10,692 bases of DNA from contig JBBIOI010000113.1 in NCBI GenBank assembly GCA_037443425.1, positions 1 to 10,692 of the forward strand, in the 5' to 3' direction. The position numbers and the translations under genes were made by a program. Shown piece after piece: positions 1-5,945 of this stretch. The notes beneath the pieces were generated by a model. That model had not been told where the DNA came from, ran no database searches, and saw nothing but the letters and a program-made list of their open reading frames with translations. The stretch comes from JBBIOI01 sp037443425 (GTDB taxonomy: Bacteria > Desulfobacterota > BSN033 > UBA1163). Each line of letters begins with the position of its first letter. Positions within the stretch are counted from its first letter, which is position 1.

Positions 1-41
1 TCTTTCAATAAAGCCTTTTTCTTTTTAATTAATCGTTTCAT
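1..41 (-). CDS. 5' end of an unidentified gene leaving the window (partial)
   Basis: An ATG at 39-41 opens a frame that stays open to the window edge and gives MKRLIKKKKALLK, a very basic N-terminus. A strong promoter lies just upstream (-35 at 74-79, -10 at 51-56). The predicted transcription start falls only about 0-4 nt before this ATG, so the message would be leaderless or nearly so, and no Shine-Dalgarno is visible. Alternatively the true start lies beyond the window and this stretch is leader. The frame is the same as that of the upstream 39-codon ORF, separated from it by one TAA. Too little protein is visible to assign a family. Confidence 0.35.
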   Translation of the reverse strand, partial: MKRLIKKKKALLK

Positions 42-44
42 ATC

Positions 45-61
45 TGTATTATATTAATACA
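45..61. promoter_or_regulatory. 17-bp dyad (candidate operator) over the -10 box
   Basis: The sequence TGTATTA-TAT-TAATACA has perfect 7-bp arms (45-51 and 55-61) around a 3-nt centre. It covers the -10 hexamer of the promoter reading leftward. A TGTA...TACA dyad in this position is a layout often used by HTH repressors, but the sequence is AT-rich, so a chance dyad is possible. The binding protein is unknown. Confidence 0.35.
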
Positions 62-79
62 AAACAGAATATTTGTCAA
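51..79 (-). promoter_or_regulatory. sigma70-like promoter for the gene at the left edge
   Basis: On the minus strand there is a perfect -35 TTGACA (74-79), a 17-nt spacer and a -10 TAATAT (51-56; 4/6 to consensus). A perfect TATAAT is also present at 48-53, but at 20-nt spacing. The promoter lies within the 3' end of the 39-codon ORF and points toward the start codon at 41. It is one of the best promoter matches in the window. Confidence 0.6.
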
Positions 80-173
80 GGACTTTTTCAGAGGTCTCTA
101 TGACCTGAGCATAAATTATACTGTTTGCTAAAAAGATTAAAAAAAGTACTGATAAAAACCTTACCAATCTCAT
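54..173 (-). CDS. small exported peptide (39 aa) or truncated remnant of a secreted protein
   Basis: The ORF starts at ATG 171-173 and ends at TAA 54-56. A near-perfect Shine-Dalgarno (AGGAGG, 8 nt before the ATG) supports translation. The product has a classical signal peptide: basic n-region MRLVR, hydrophobic stretch at residues 6-20, and a likely cleavage after A22 (IIYA|Q). That leaves a mature tail of only about 17 residues (QVIETSEKVLDKYSVLY). It starts 23 nt after the MNT-HEPN gene, so it may be the third gene of the dapA transcript. The tail is short and a strong outward promoter overlaps it. This could be a genuine micropeptide or the surviving 5' end of a longer exported protein. 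No family recognised. Confidence 0.5.
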   Translation of the reverse strand: MRLVRFLSVLFLIFLANSIIYAQVIETSEKVLDKYSVLY

Positions 174-196
174 TATCCAATCCTCCTTTTCTTGAA

Positions 197-931
197 TTAC
201 AAACTATTGACCTTTTCTTTTAAAATTTTTTGTAACTTCTCTCCTAAAATTATAAGCTCTTCAGCATCTTCCTTTTTAATTTGGGCATGGGGTTCATAAC
301 GTGCATTATTCCTCTTCTCCAAGGCAAGGGCTATGTCACGGCCAAATTCTTTAGGTAGTTCCCCTGTTTTTATATAAAGTTCTCCAAATTTTTGCACTAT
401 TCCTCCATGTGAACCAGGTATTGCTGGAAGTTTTAAGAGTAAAAGGGCCTTTATCATTAATTCGCAGGCGTTGTATACAATATCCACAGCTATCCTCCAA
501 TATCCATTTCTTAAATTTACTTTTCCACCATCTAAATATTCATTTGAGAGATTTATGTAATTCTCTATTTCCTTTCTCTTTAACTCTTCTTCATCCATAC
601 TATAGACCTCCTTGCCCGATTTCAGGATAGAATAGAGGAAATAGGAACGGGGATAACGAATCTCATCAATACATCTTATTATAGGCTCAACACTCTCCCC
701 AGTTTCAAGGGCGGTATAAAAAGAGGCATTTGCACATGCTTCGGAGATTTCTTTAAAAGAATCTGTTGTAATAATTAATAAATCTATATCACTTGCCTCT
801 TTTTCTTCTCTCTTCGATAGACTTCCAAATAATATAATTTTTGCAACCTTACCTTTAATTTCTGTATCAAGTACTTTATTAAGAAAAATATTAAGGGCAT
901 TCTGTTTCTTTTTATAAATACTTTCTTCCAT
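197..931 (-). CDS. Fused MNT-HEPN protein (nucleotidyltransferase plus HEPN domain)
   Basis: A 244-residue protein with two domains. Residues ~10-110 form a minimal nucleotidyltransferase (MNT): GS at 36-37, then ten residues, then D48-I-D50 (the GSX10DXD signature), with E82 a plausible third carboxylate. Residues ~115-240 form an all-helical HEPN domain resembling the PF05168 type, ending in KRNNARYEPH (206-215) and a helix rich in E and L. In two-gene MNT-HEPN toxin-antitoxin systems the MNT protein AMPylates and silences the HEPN RNase; here both are in one chain. The usual HEPN RX4-6H spacing is not met (R207 and H215 have 7 residues between them, R211 and H215 have 3), so RNase activity is uncertain. 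The ATG at 929-931 lies 18 nt after dapA and has no clear Shine-Dalgarno, which suggests coupling to dapA translation. Role (toxin, stress regulator or nucleotide-binding protein) is not determined. Confidence 0.8.
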   Translation of the reverse strand: MEESIYKKKQNALNIFLNKVLDTEIKGKVAKIILFGSLSKREEKEASDIDLLIITTDSFKEISEACANASFYTALETGESVEPIIRCIDEIRYPRSYFLYSILKSGKEVYSMDEEELKRKEIENYINLSNEYLDGGKVNLRNGYWRIAVDIVYNACELMIKALLLLKLPAIPGSHGGIVQKFGELYIKTGELPKEFGRDIALALEKRNNARYEPHAQIKKEDAEELIILGEKLQKILKEKVNSL

Positions 932-949
932 GATTAAAAATATCGATCT

Positions 950-1975
950 TTAATTCCAGTACCTATCATTGCTAAGACGTTCTTCGATATTCACTTTATA
1001 AAAATCCTGAATTGGTTGAAGAACACCTTTATCTTTTTCATAAACCTCTTTTAATGCATTCCTTACTATATCAATACCCTTTTTTGTCATCTTGCCAAGG
1101 GGCGGCCTGCACGGGCCTGAAGGTATTCCAAGCCCTCTCATCATGGTCTTAATCGGCACAGGATTTCTAAATCTGCAAGCAACCTCAAATCCCTCATATG
1201 ATTCACTCGTATTTACAGTAACAACTTTAAATAATGGATCCAAAACGTTTTTAAGCCTATTTGCCTTCTCCATATCCTTAATAAGGATTGCCCTTACCAT
1301 CTCATTTATTGGTCCAGGGACTATATTTGACATCACTGAAATAACCCCTGATGCCCTTATATCATCACGGGTCATCATGTCAAAGGTCTTATCGTCATCC
1401 CCTGAGAGAATATCAAAATCCTCTCCACAAAAGGACCTTGTCTTTGCCATTCTTTCAAGATCACCCGTAGCCTCTTTGACCGCCCTAACATTCTTAAACT
1501 TCTTATGGAGAATCGCCAAATCCTCTACTTCAAGCTTTGTCCCTGTCCTCCCAGGAATTATATATGGAACAATAAATATCTTTCGAAATGCCTTTGCGAT
1601 CGGCTCATAATATTCTGTTCTTAGTTCAAGTGAGGATGGTCCATTATAGTAGCAATCTACAAGAAGTACGGCCTCAGCCCCAACCTCATATGCATGTTTT
1701 GTCCCTCTTAATGCCTCTTTTGTGGAATTAGAACCCGTACCTGCTATTACAAATGCCTTTTTCTTTGCGATCTTCACAGTCTTTGTAATAACACGATCAT
1801 GCTCCCTCCAGTCAAGCGTAGGAGATTCTCCTGTCGTTCCTGTTGGGACAAGGTTTGCTCCATTTTCAATTTGAAATCGAATATTCTTCTCAAGCCCTTC
1901 AAAGTCAATCTCCCCTTTTTTATTAAAGGGAGTAACCATTGCTGTCCAGCACCCTTCAAATCTTTCAAATTTCAT
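950..1975 (-). CDS. dapA: DapA/DHDPS-family aldolase with C-terminal extension
   Basis: A (beta/alpha)8-barrel class I aldolase of the dihydrodipicolinate synthase/N-acetylneuraminate lyase family (341 aa). The canonical enzyme condenses pyruvate with aspartate semialdehyde in cytosolic lysine/diaminopimelate synthesis. Visible active-site residues: TGTTGES at 45-51 (T47/T48), Y109-Y110-N, Y138 followed by PGR143-TG, and Schiff-base lysine K167 in AVKEATG. R143 and ASGVISV (208-214) favour DHDPS over sialic acid lyase. The YNVPSRTG motif reads YIIPGRTG. The protein is about 45 residues longer than typical DHDPS, with extra sequence at the C-terminus (about 300-341). It has its own promoter, a strong AAGGAGG site and a likely upstream terminator, and is followed by MNT-HEPN rather than lysine genes. 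A paralogue acting on another aldehyde is possible. Confidence 0.8.
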   Translation of the reverse strand: MKFERFEGCWTAMVTPFNKKGEIDFEGLEKNIRFQIENGANLVPTGTTGESPTLDWREHDRVITKTVKIAKKKAFVIAGTGSNSTKEALRGTKHAYEVGAEAVLLVDCYYNGPSSLELRTEYYEPIAKAFRKIFIVPYIIPGRTGTKLEVEDLAILHKKFKNVRAVKEATGDLERMAKTRSFCGEDFDILSGDDDKTFDMMTRDDIRASGVISVMSNIVPGPINEMVRAILIKDMEKANRLKNVLDPLFKVVTVNTSESYEGFEVACRFRNPVPIKTMMRGLGIPSGPCRPPLGKMTKKGIDIVRNALKEVYEKDKGVLQPIQDFYKVNIEERLSNDRYWN

Positions 1976-1979
1976 CTTT

Positions 1980-1986
1980 CCCTCCT
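1980..1986 (-). promoter_or_regulatory. Ribosome binding site of the DapA-family gene
   Basis: On the minus strand AAGGAGGG lies about 5 nt before the ATG at 1973-1975. It is the strongest Shine-Dalgarno in the window and fixes the start codon. Confidence 0.8.
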
Positions 1987-1987
1987 T

Positions 1988-2005
1988 ATCTTTTTTTAAA
2001 AAGAT
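1988..2005. repeat. Perfect AT-rich inverted repeat in the dapA leader
   Basis: ATCTTTTT-TT-AAAAAGAT has 8-bp arms with a 2-nt centre. It lies between the predicted -10 and the Shine-Dalgarno of the DapA-family gene, so it would be in the 5' leader or at the transcription start. It could be an operator or a chance dyad; with a 2-nt loop it would be a poor RNA hairpin. Confidence 0.4.
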
Positions 2006-2013
2006 TTAATCCT

Positions 2014-2041
2014 ATTATTAAGGAAAAAAAATAAATTTCAA
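2014..2041 (-). promoter_or_regulatory. sigma70-like promoter for the dapA unit
   Basis: The minus strand shows -35 TTGAAA (2036-2041; 5/6), a 16-nt spacer and -10 AATAAT (2014-2019; 5/6). The predicted transcript starts near 2007 and gives a leader of about 30 nt carrying the strong ribosome binding site. The position between a terminator-like hairpin and dapA fits. Confidence 0.55.
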
Positions 2042-2080
2042 GAAGAAAAAATTCACAATCTCAAATCTTTCACTGAGATT
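2040..2080 (-). terminator. Putative rho-independent terminator after pncC
   Basis: Transcribed leftward, AATCTCA...TGAGATT (arms 2074-2080 and 2057-2063, 10-nt loop) forms a 7-bp stem. A few nt later comes TTTTTTCTTCTT (from about 2052 down). The stem is AT-rich and therefore weak, but the position fits: 35 nt after the pncC stop and just before the next promoter. Confidence 0.45.
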
Positions 2081-2114
2081 TAAACCCTCTCTTAATTTTG
2101 ATCCACAAATTTTT

Positions 2115-2582
2115 TTAACGCAATTTTTCAATTAAAAACCTTAGGGCATTCTCACAGGTTTTCTCCTTTATCTCTCTACGAGTCCCTTTCAAATTTAATC
2201 TTTTAACCCATGTCCTTTTCCCTTTTGCCAATCCTATAAAAACAAGTCCGATTGGTTTCTCAGACGTTCCACCTGTTGGTCCTGCAATCCCTGTTGTAGA
2301 GAGTCCAATATCTGTTGATAACGCTTGCCTAACCCCTTGAGCCATGCTTCTTGCCACCTCTTTGCTTACTGCTCCATATCTTTCAATTTCACTTCTGGGC
2401 ACGTTTAAATGTCTTATTTTCGAATCGTTGCTATAAGAAATGATTCCTCCCATAAAGTAGTCTGAACTCCCAGGGATATCTGTGATTCTATCACAAATTA
2501 AACCGCCTGTTAAAGACTCGGCAATTGAAAGTGTTTTTCTCTTCTTCCTCAGGAGGTCTCCAACAATTCTTTCTATCTTCAT
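2115..2582 (-). CDS. pncC: Stand-alone CinA C-terminal domain protein (nicotinamide-nucleotide amidase, PncC type)
   Basis: A 155-residue cytosolic protein that corresponds to the CinA C-terminal (PncC) domain alone; the N-terminal molybdopterin-binding-like half of full CinA is absent. PncC deamidates nicotinamide mononucleotide to nicotinate mononucleotide in pyridine nucleotide salvage. Conserved blocks: AESLTGG (21-27, with S23), GGIISYSNDSK (45-55, with K55 in the SNxxK motif) and TTGIAGPTGG (96-105) followed by EKPIGLVF. Length matches single-domain PncC. An AAGGAAGGGA site about 5 nt upstream supports the ATG. It follows pgpA by 31 nt; pgpA-cinA/pncC adjacency is common in bacteria. 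It is probably the last gene of the large operon. Confidence 0.9.
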   Translation of the reverse strand: MKIERIVGDLLRKKRKTLSIAESLTGGLICDRITDIPGSSDYFMGGIISYSNDSKIRHLNVPRSEIERYGAVSKEVARSMAQGVRQALSTDIGLSTTGIAGPTGGTSEKPIGLVFIGLAKGKRTWVKRLNLKGTRREIKEKTCENALRFLIEKLR

Positions 2583-2613
2583 ATCAATCCCTTCCTTGTA
2601 TAATAAAAATTAC

Positions 2614-3066
2614 TCAATTTAGAAGTAAATAAATTAGTTGGATTACGATATTTGCATAAACTCCTGCTATTAGGTCATCCAAAACGATTCCAAGACCTCC
2701 CTTAAATCGCTTCTCCAACCTTCTAATCGGAAATGGCTTTAGTATATCAAATATTCGAAAAAGAATAAACCCTATTAAAATTGAAAAAAATGTTCTTTCC
2801 AAAAATAGAAATGTGCAAAGTAAACCCGCAATCTCATCTATCACTATTCTTTGATCATCTTCTTTTATAAAATATTTCTGTGCATGATCCGATATAAATA
2901 TTGAAAAAGATATAAATATGATAAGGAAAAGCCCATAAATAAAACTGGAGTTAAATCGAAGCAAAATGTATATGGCTATTGCCAGAAGTGATCCAAATGT
3001 CCCTGGAGCTAAAGGAAGATATCCTATACCAATTCCTGTGGAGATGATAAGAATGAAATATTTCAT
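2614..3066 (-). CDS. pgpA: Phosphatidylglycerophosphatase A
   Basis: A 150-residue inner-membrane enzyme that removes the phosphate from phosphatidylglycerophosphate to give phosphatidylglycerol. PgpA family blocks are all present: PGTFGS (21-26), IVIDEIAG (74-81), FRIFDILKPFPI (103-114) and GGLGIVLDDLIAG (123-135). Hydrophobic segments at roughly 3-20, 26-37, 42-58, 82-106 and 138-149 support membrane insertion. Length is typical of the short form of the family. The ATG at 3064-3066 has only a poor Shine-Dalgarno, but its A-T overlaps the TGA of a possible 11-codon upstream ORF. It lies 48 nt after hisF. Confidence 0.93.
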   Translation of the reverse strand: MKYFILIISTGIGIGYLPLAPGTFGSLLAIAIYILLRFNSSFIYGLFLIIFISFSIFISDHAQKYFIKEDDQRIVIDEIAGLLCTFLFLERTFFSILIGFILFRIFDILKPFPIRRLEKRFKGGLGIVLDDLIAGVYANIVIQLIYLLLN

Positions 3067-3098
3067 CTTAAATTGAGGGTTAAAGGGAGATTATTCAT
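3063..3098 (-). CDS. Possible 11-codon leader ORF upstream of pgpA
   Basis: ATG at 3096-3098 reads MNNLPLTLNLR and stops at TGA 3063-3065, which overlaps the pgpA ATG as ATGA. pgpA lacks a clear ribosome binding site of its own, so translational coupling through this leader is plausible. Its own Shine-Dalgarno (AAAGG, about 13 nt upstream) is distant. A short ORF of this kind could be chance. Confidence 0.2.
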   Translation of the reverse strand: MNNLPLTLNLR

Positions 3099-3114
3099 TT
3101 AAGATAAGATACCT

Positions 3115-3870
3115 TTATAACCGAACGATGACTCCTCTCTCCTTTAAGTATGCCTTAACCTCTGAAATTGTGAATTCTCTATAATGGAATATAGAGGCTG
3201 CAAGTACTGCATCAGCCTTTCCAAGGATAAGACCATCATATAGATGTTCGAGCCTCCCAACACCACCTGAGGCAATAACTGGAATATTTACTGCCTCTGA
3301 AATCGTTCTTGTTAGCTCAATATCGTATCCTTCTTTTGTCCCATCTCTATCCATGCTCGTAAGTAGTATCTCACCTGCACCCATCTCCTCCATCTTTTTA
3401 GCCCATAAGACTGCATCAATCCCTGTCGGAACTCGTCCTCCATGTGTATAAACCTCCCAACCGCTACCTTTTCTTTTTGCATCAATAGCGATTACAATAC
3501 ATTGACTTCCAAACCTCTTTGATGCCTTCTCTACAAAAGATGGATCCTTTACGGCCGCTGTATTGATTGAGACCTTATCAGCCCCTGCATTTAAAAGCCT
3601 GCGGATATCCTCAAGACTTCTTATGCCACCTCCGACTGTAAGTGGGATAAATATCTCCTCTGCTGTCCTTCTAACAATATCAATAAGTATATCCCTTTTC
3701 TCATAGGAAGCCGTTATATCAAGGAATGCAATCTCGTCAGCACACTGTTCGTCATAGAGTTTTGCATTTTCAACAGGGTCGCCAGCGTCTTTTAGGTCTA
3801 TAAATTGCGTTCCTTTCACAACCCTTCCATCTTTTACATCCAGACAAGGAATAATTCTCTTTGCAAGCAT
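3115..3870 (-). CDS. hisF: Imidazole glycerol phosphate synthase, cyclase subunit HisF
   Basis: A 251-residue (beta/alpha)8 barrel. With HisH it converts PRFAR plus ammonia into imidazole glycerol phosphate and AICAR, the fifth step of histidine synthesis, in the cytosol. Catalytic aspartates are visible as D11 (CLDVKDGRVVKG, 9-20) and D130 (IAIDAKRK), and the phosphate-binding loops are GGGIRS (80-85) and ASGGVG. Length is typical. It starts 9 nt after hisA; the ribosome binding site is weak (AAAGA), as expected inside a tight operon. The glutaminase partner gene hisH lies about 3 kb upstream in the same operon, separated by four other genes. Confidence 0.96.
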   Translation of the reverse strand: MLAKRIIPCLDVKDGRVVKGTQFIDLKDAGDPVENAKLYDEQCADEIAFLDITASYEKRDILIDIVRRTAEEIFIPLTVGGGIRSLEDIRRLLNAGADKVSINTAAVKDPSFVEKASKRFGSQCIVIAIDAKRKGSGWEVYTHGGRVPTGIDAVLWAKKMEEMGAGEILLTSMDRDGTKEGYDIELTRTISEAVNIPVIASGGVGRLEHLYDGLILGKADAVLAASIFHYREFTISEVKAYLKERGVIVRL

Positions 3871-3879
3871 GGTCTTTAT

Positions 3880-4620
3880 TTAAGAACTATCTCTAATCTT
3901 CTTTGTTAACTGGATTGCCTCTCTTAAATTCAAAGACCCATTATACAGGGCTCGGCCAACAATTACACCTATAATCCTTTTTGACCTTAATTTAATTAAT
4001 CTCTCCACATCGTGAATACTTGAGACACCTCCGGAGGCTATTAGAGGTATTTTGATTGAATTTGCAAGGTTCTCTATCGCCTCAAAATTTAGACCACTAC
4101 TCATCCCATCCCTTTCGATATCAGTAAAAATAATGGAAGAGATTGCTACTGCTTCAAAACTCTTTGCTAAATCGATTGCATCGATAATTTCATCTTTACA
4201 CCACCCCTCTACCGCGACCTTTCCCTTTCGTGAATCTATAGCGAGGATGATCCTTCCTGGATAATGTTTACACGCCTCCTCTATAAGAGCTGGATTTTGA
4301 AGTGCTACGGTTCCAAGTATTACCCACCGAACCCCAGAGGATAAATAATCTTCAATCGTCTCAATATCTCTTATTCCTCCTCCCACCTCTACTGGAATGG
4401 AGAGACTCTTTACTATCTCTTTTATTAGCAATCTGTGGTAAGGTTTACCACTTATTGCCCCATTTAGATCAATGAGATGGAGCCTCTCTGCCCCCTGTGA
4501 TTCCCAATGCCTTGCTACCTCCAAAGGGTCTTCTGAATAAACTGTTTCTTCACTCATCTTACCTTGAGATAGTCTTACGCATCTATTATCTTTAAGGTCT
4601 ACTGCTGGAATGATAATCAT
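3880..4620 (-). CDS. hisA: ProFAR isomerase HisA
   Basis: A 246-residue (beta/alpha)8 barrel that carries out the Amadori rearrangement of ProFAR to PRFAR, the substrate of HisHF. D8 (IIPAVDLKDNRCVRL) and D129 (AIDSRKGKVAVEGW) match the catalytic Asp pair; GGGIRD (80-85) and SGGVS (196-200) bind phosphates. The VEGW stretch and the length indicate HisA rather than bifunctional PriA or HisF, though substrate range cannot be proved from sequence. The ATG overlaps the stop of the upstream exported-protein gene (ATGA), which implies translational coupling. Confidence 0.96.
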   Translation of the reverse strand: MIIIPAVDLKDNRCVRLSQGKMSEETVYSEDPLEVARHWESQGAERLHLIDLNGAISGKPYHRLLIKEIVKSLSIPVEVGGGIRDIETIEDYLSSGVRWVILGTVALQNPALIEEACKHYPGRIILAIDSRKGKVAVEGWCKDEIIDAIDLAKSFEAVAISSIIFTDIERDGMSSGLNFEAIENLANSIKIPLIASGGVSSIHDVERLIKLRSKRIIGVIVGRALYNGSLNLREAIQLTKKIRDSS

Positions 4621-5246
4621 TTCTCTTCTATCTGCCTTTCATCTAAACTCATTAATATCTCTTCCATCCCGACATTGGCGAGCTCTTCCGCAGTTAGCCA
4701 AGATGCCCGCCTTCTAAGAAAGGCGCCAAGCTTAAAAAGATTTTCACTAAGAGGTCTCTGCGTTTCGTCAAATTTTCCTCTCCATACCTCAAGGCCATCC
4801 CTAACCCTTATCAAATGGAGATCAAATCCAACAGAGGAGGGCTTCTCCACCCCGATTGATGATCCAATTCGCTCCTCAAAACGGAAAAGGAATCCTATCA
4901 ATAAAAAATCACTACTTAGTTCTTTCCCTACCTTCTGGTAAAATGAGGGTAGCCTTTTATAACTCTCTTCTTTATCAAACCGAGATAATATCTCTTTAGG
5001 CCTTTGGGCTGAAATAATCTTAAATAATCCCTTTGCCTCGATCTTCTCGTAAAGAATTCTTGTAAGAATGTTTTCTGCGCCTGCTAATATCTCTCCCTTT
5101 CGGAAAACGCCCTTACAAATTGGACAGACCCCTCCTCTCTCAACAAAAAGAGGCATTATCGCAATGGTTGGTTTATCTTTTGCATTTAACACCTTGAATT
5201 GTACACAAATTATTATTATCAAAATCAGATTTATTAATCTTTTCAT
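4617..5246 (-). CDS. Exported protein of unknown function with a CPIC motif
   Basis: A 209-residue protein starting at the ATG at 5244-5246, 4 nt after the fsa stop. A longer in-frame reading back to a TTG at 5276 would overlap fsa and place ten extra residues before the signal peptide. The N-terminus is a signal peptide: KR, hydrophobic residues 4-17, cleavage likely after A22 (LNA|KD). No strict lipobox is seen. The mature start, TIAIMPLF then an amphipathic region (57-80) ending FKII, recalls the first beta-alpha-beta unit of TolB-N/CsgG-like periplasmic proteins. CPICKGVF (41-48) has a C41-X2-C44 pair that could bind metal or form a disulfide. The C-terminal half (VGFDLHLIRVRDGLEVWRG, 139-157) looks beta-rich. 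It overlaps hisA by 4 nt. Probably a periplasmic or envelope protein; no firm family assignment. Confidence 0.75.
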   Translation of the reverse strand: MKRLINLILIIIICVQFKVLNAKDKPTIAIMPLFVERGGVCPICKGVFRKGEILAGAENILTRILYEKIEAKGLFKIISAQRPKEILSRFDKEESYKRLPSFYQKVGKELSSDFLLIGFLFRFEERIGSSIGVEKPSSVGFDLHLIRVRDGLEVWRGKFDETQRPLSENLFKLGAFLRRRASWLTAEELANVGMEEILMSLDERQIEEK

Positions 5247-5250
5247 CTCC

Positions 5251-5895
5251 CTAAGCAATCCTCTTTGCATCTTCAAGAAATTGGGCTATACCCTTATCTG
5301 TAAGGGGGTGTTTAAACATCTGCTTAATGATTGTTGGTGGTATTGTTACTACATCTGCCCCAATAAGTGCTGCTTCAATAACATGGATGGGATTTCTTAC
5401 GCTTGCTACAATAATCTTTGTCTTAATATCTTCATAATTTTTATAAATCCCTTTAATCTGCCTTATTAATTCGATACCATTCAAACTAATATCGTCAAGT
5501 CTTCCTAAAAATGGGCATATATAGGTTGCCCCTGCCTTGGATGCAAGGATTGCTTGCGAAGGCGAAAAGAGAAGTGTCACATTTGTTTTAATTCCTTCAG
5601 ATGTTAAAATCCTTACTGCCTTTAGTCCTTCTTCCGTAATCGGGATCTTAATAACAATATCTTCACCCCAAGTTGAAAAAATCCTTGCCTCTTTTATTAT
5701 CTCGTCCTTTGTTAATCCCGTTACTTCCACATTTATTGGCCCATTAACCTCTTGGGCAATCCTCTTTATCAATCTCTCCATAGGTTCACCTTCTTTTGCA
5801 ATAAGCGTTGGATTTGTTGTAACCCCATCAACAAGTCCAAGCTCCTTTGCTTCCCTGATCTCTTTTATGTTTGCTGAATCAATAAATATCTTCAC
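5251..5895 (-). CDS. fsa: Small transaldolase / fructose-6-phosphate aldolase (TalC/FSA family)
   Basis: A 214-residue class I aldolase of the short transaldolase family, cytosolic. Members either transfer dihydroxyacetone between sugar phosphates (sedoheptulose-7-P + G3P to E4P + F6P) or cleave F6P. Motifs: FIDSAN (4-9), DGVTTNPTL (23-31), Schiff-base K83 in IKIPITEEGL, NVTLLFS (105-111), and CPFLGRLDD (127-135). The full match to the TalC-like group makes transaldolase activity more likely than FSA. The start is GTG at 5893-5895, supported by AGGGGG about 6 nt upstream and by the family's MKIFIDSA start; the nearby ATG at 5895-5897 is out of frame and followed at once by TGA. It lies 50 nt after kdsA and 4 nt before the exported protein. 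Confidence 0.92.
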   Translation of the reverse strand: MKIFIDSANIKEIREAKELGLVDGVTTNPTLIAKEGEPMERLIKRIAQEVNGPINVEVTGLTKDEIIKEARIFSTWGEDIVIKIPITEEGLKAVRILTSEGIKTNVTLLFSPSQAILASKAGATYICPFLGRLDDISLNGIELIRQIKGIYKNYEDIKTKIIVASVRNPIHVIEAALIGADVVTIPPTIIKQMFKHPLTDKGIAQFLEDAKRIA

Positions 5896-5945
5896 ATCTT
5901 ACCCCCTAAGATTTAATTTAACTTTTATAAATTATTGCCCTCTAT

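Noticed and set aside
197..931. Calling a complete two-gene MNT-HEPN toxin-antitoxin module
   Set aside because: Only one fused gene is present, the HEPN motif spacing is non-canonical, and no second partner is visible in the window.
1092..1610. 172-codon plus-strand ORF opposite the DapA-family gene
   Set aside because: It is antisense to a gene with full catalytic motifs; its translation shows no domain and no ribosome binding site context. It is a codon-structure shadow.
5247..5276. Upstream TTG/ATG starts for the exported protein
   Set aside because: They overlap fsa and put ten residues in front of a well-formed signal peptide n-region.
5896..5945. Possible internal promoter (TATAAA) in the kdsA-fsa gap
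   Set aside because: No acceptable -35 at 16-18 nt was found, and the gap is AT-rich.
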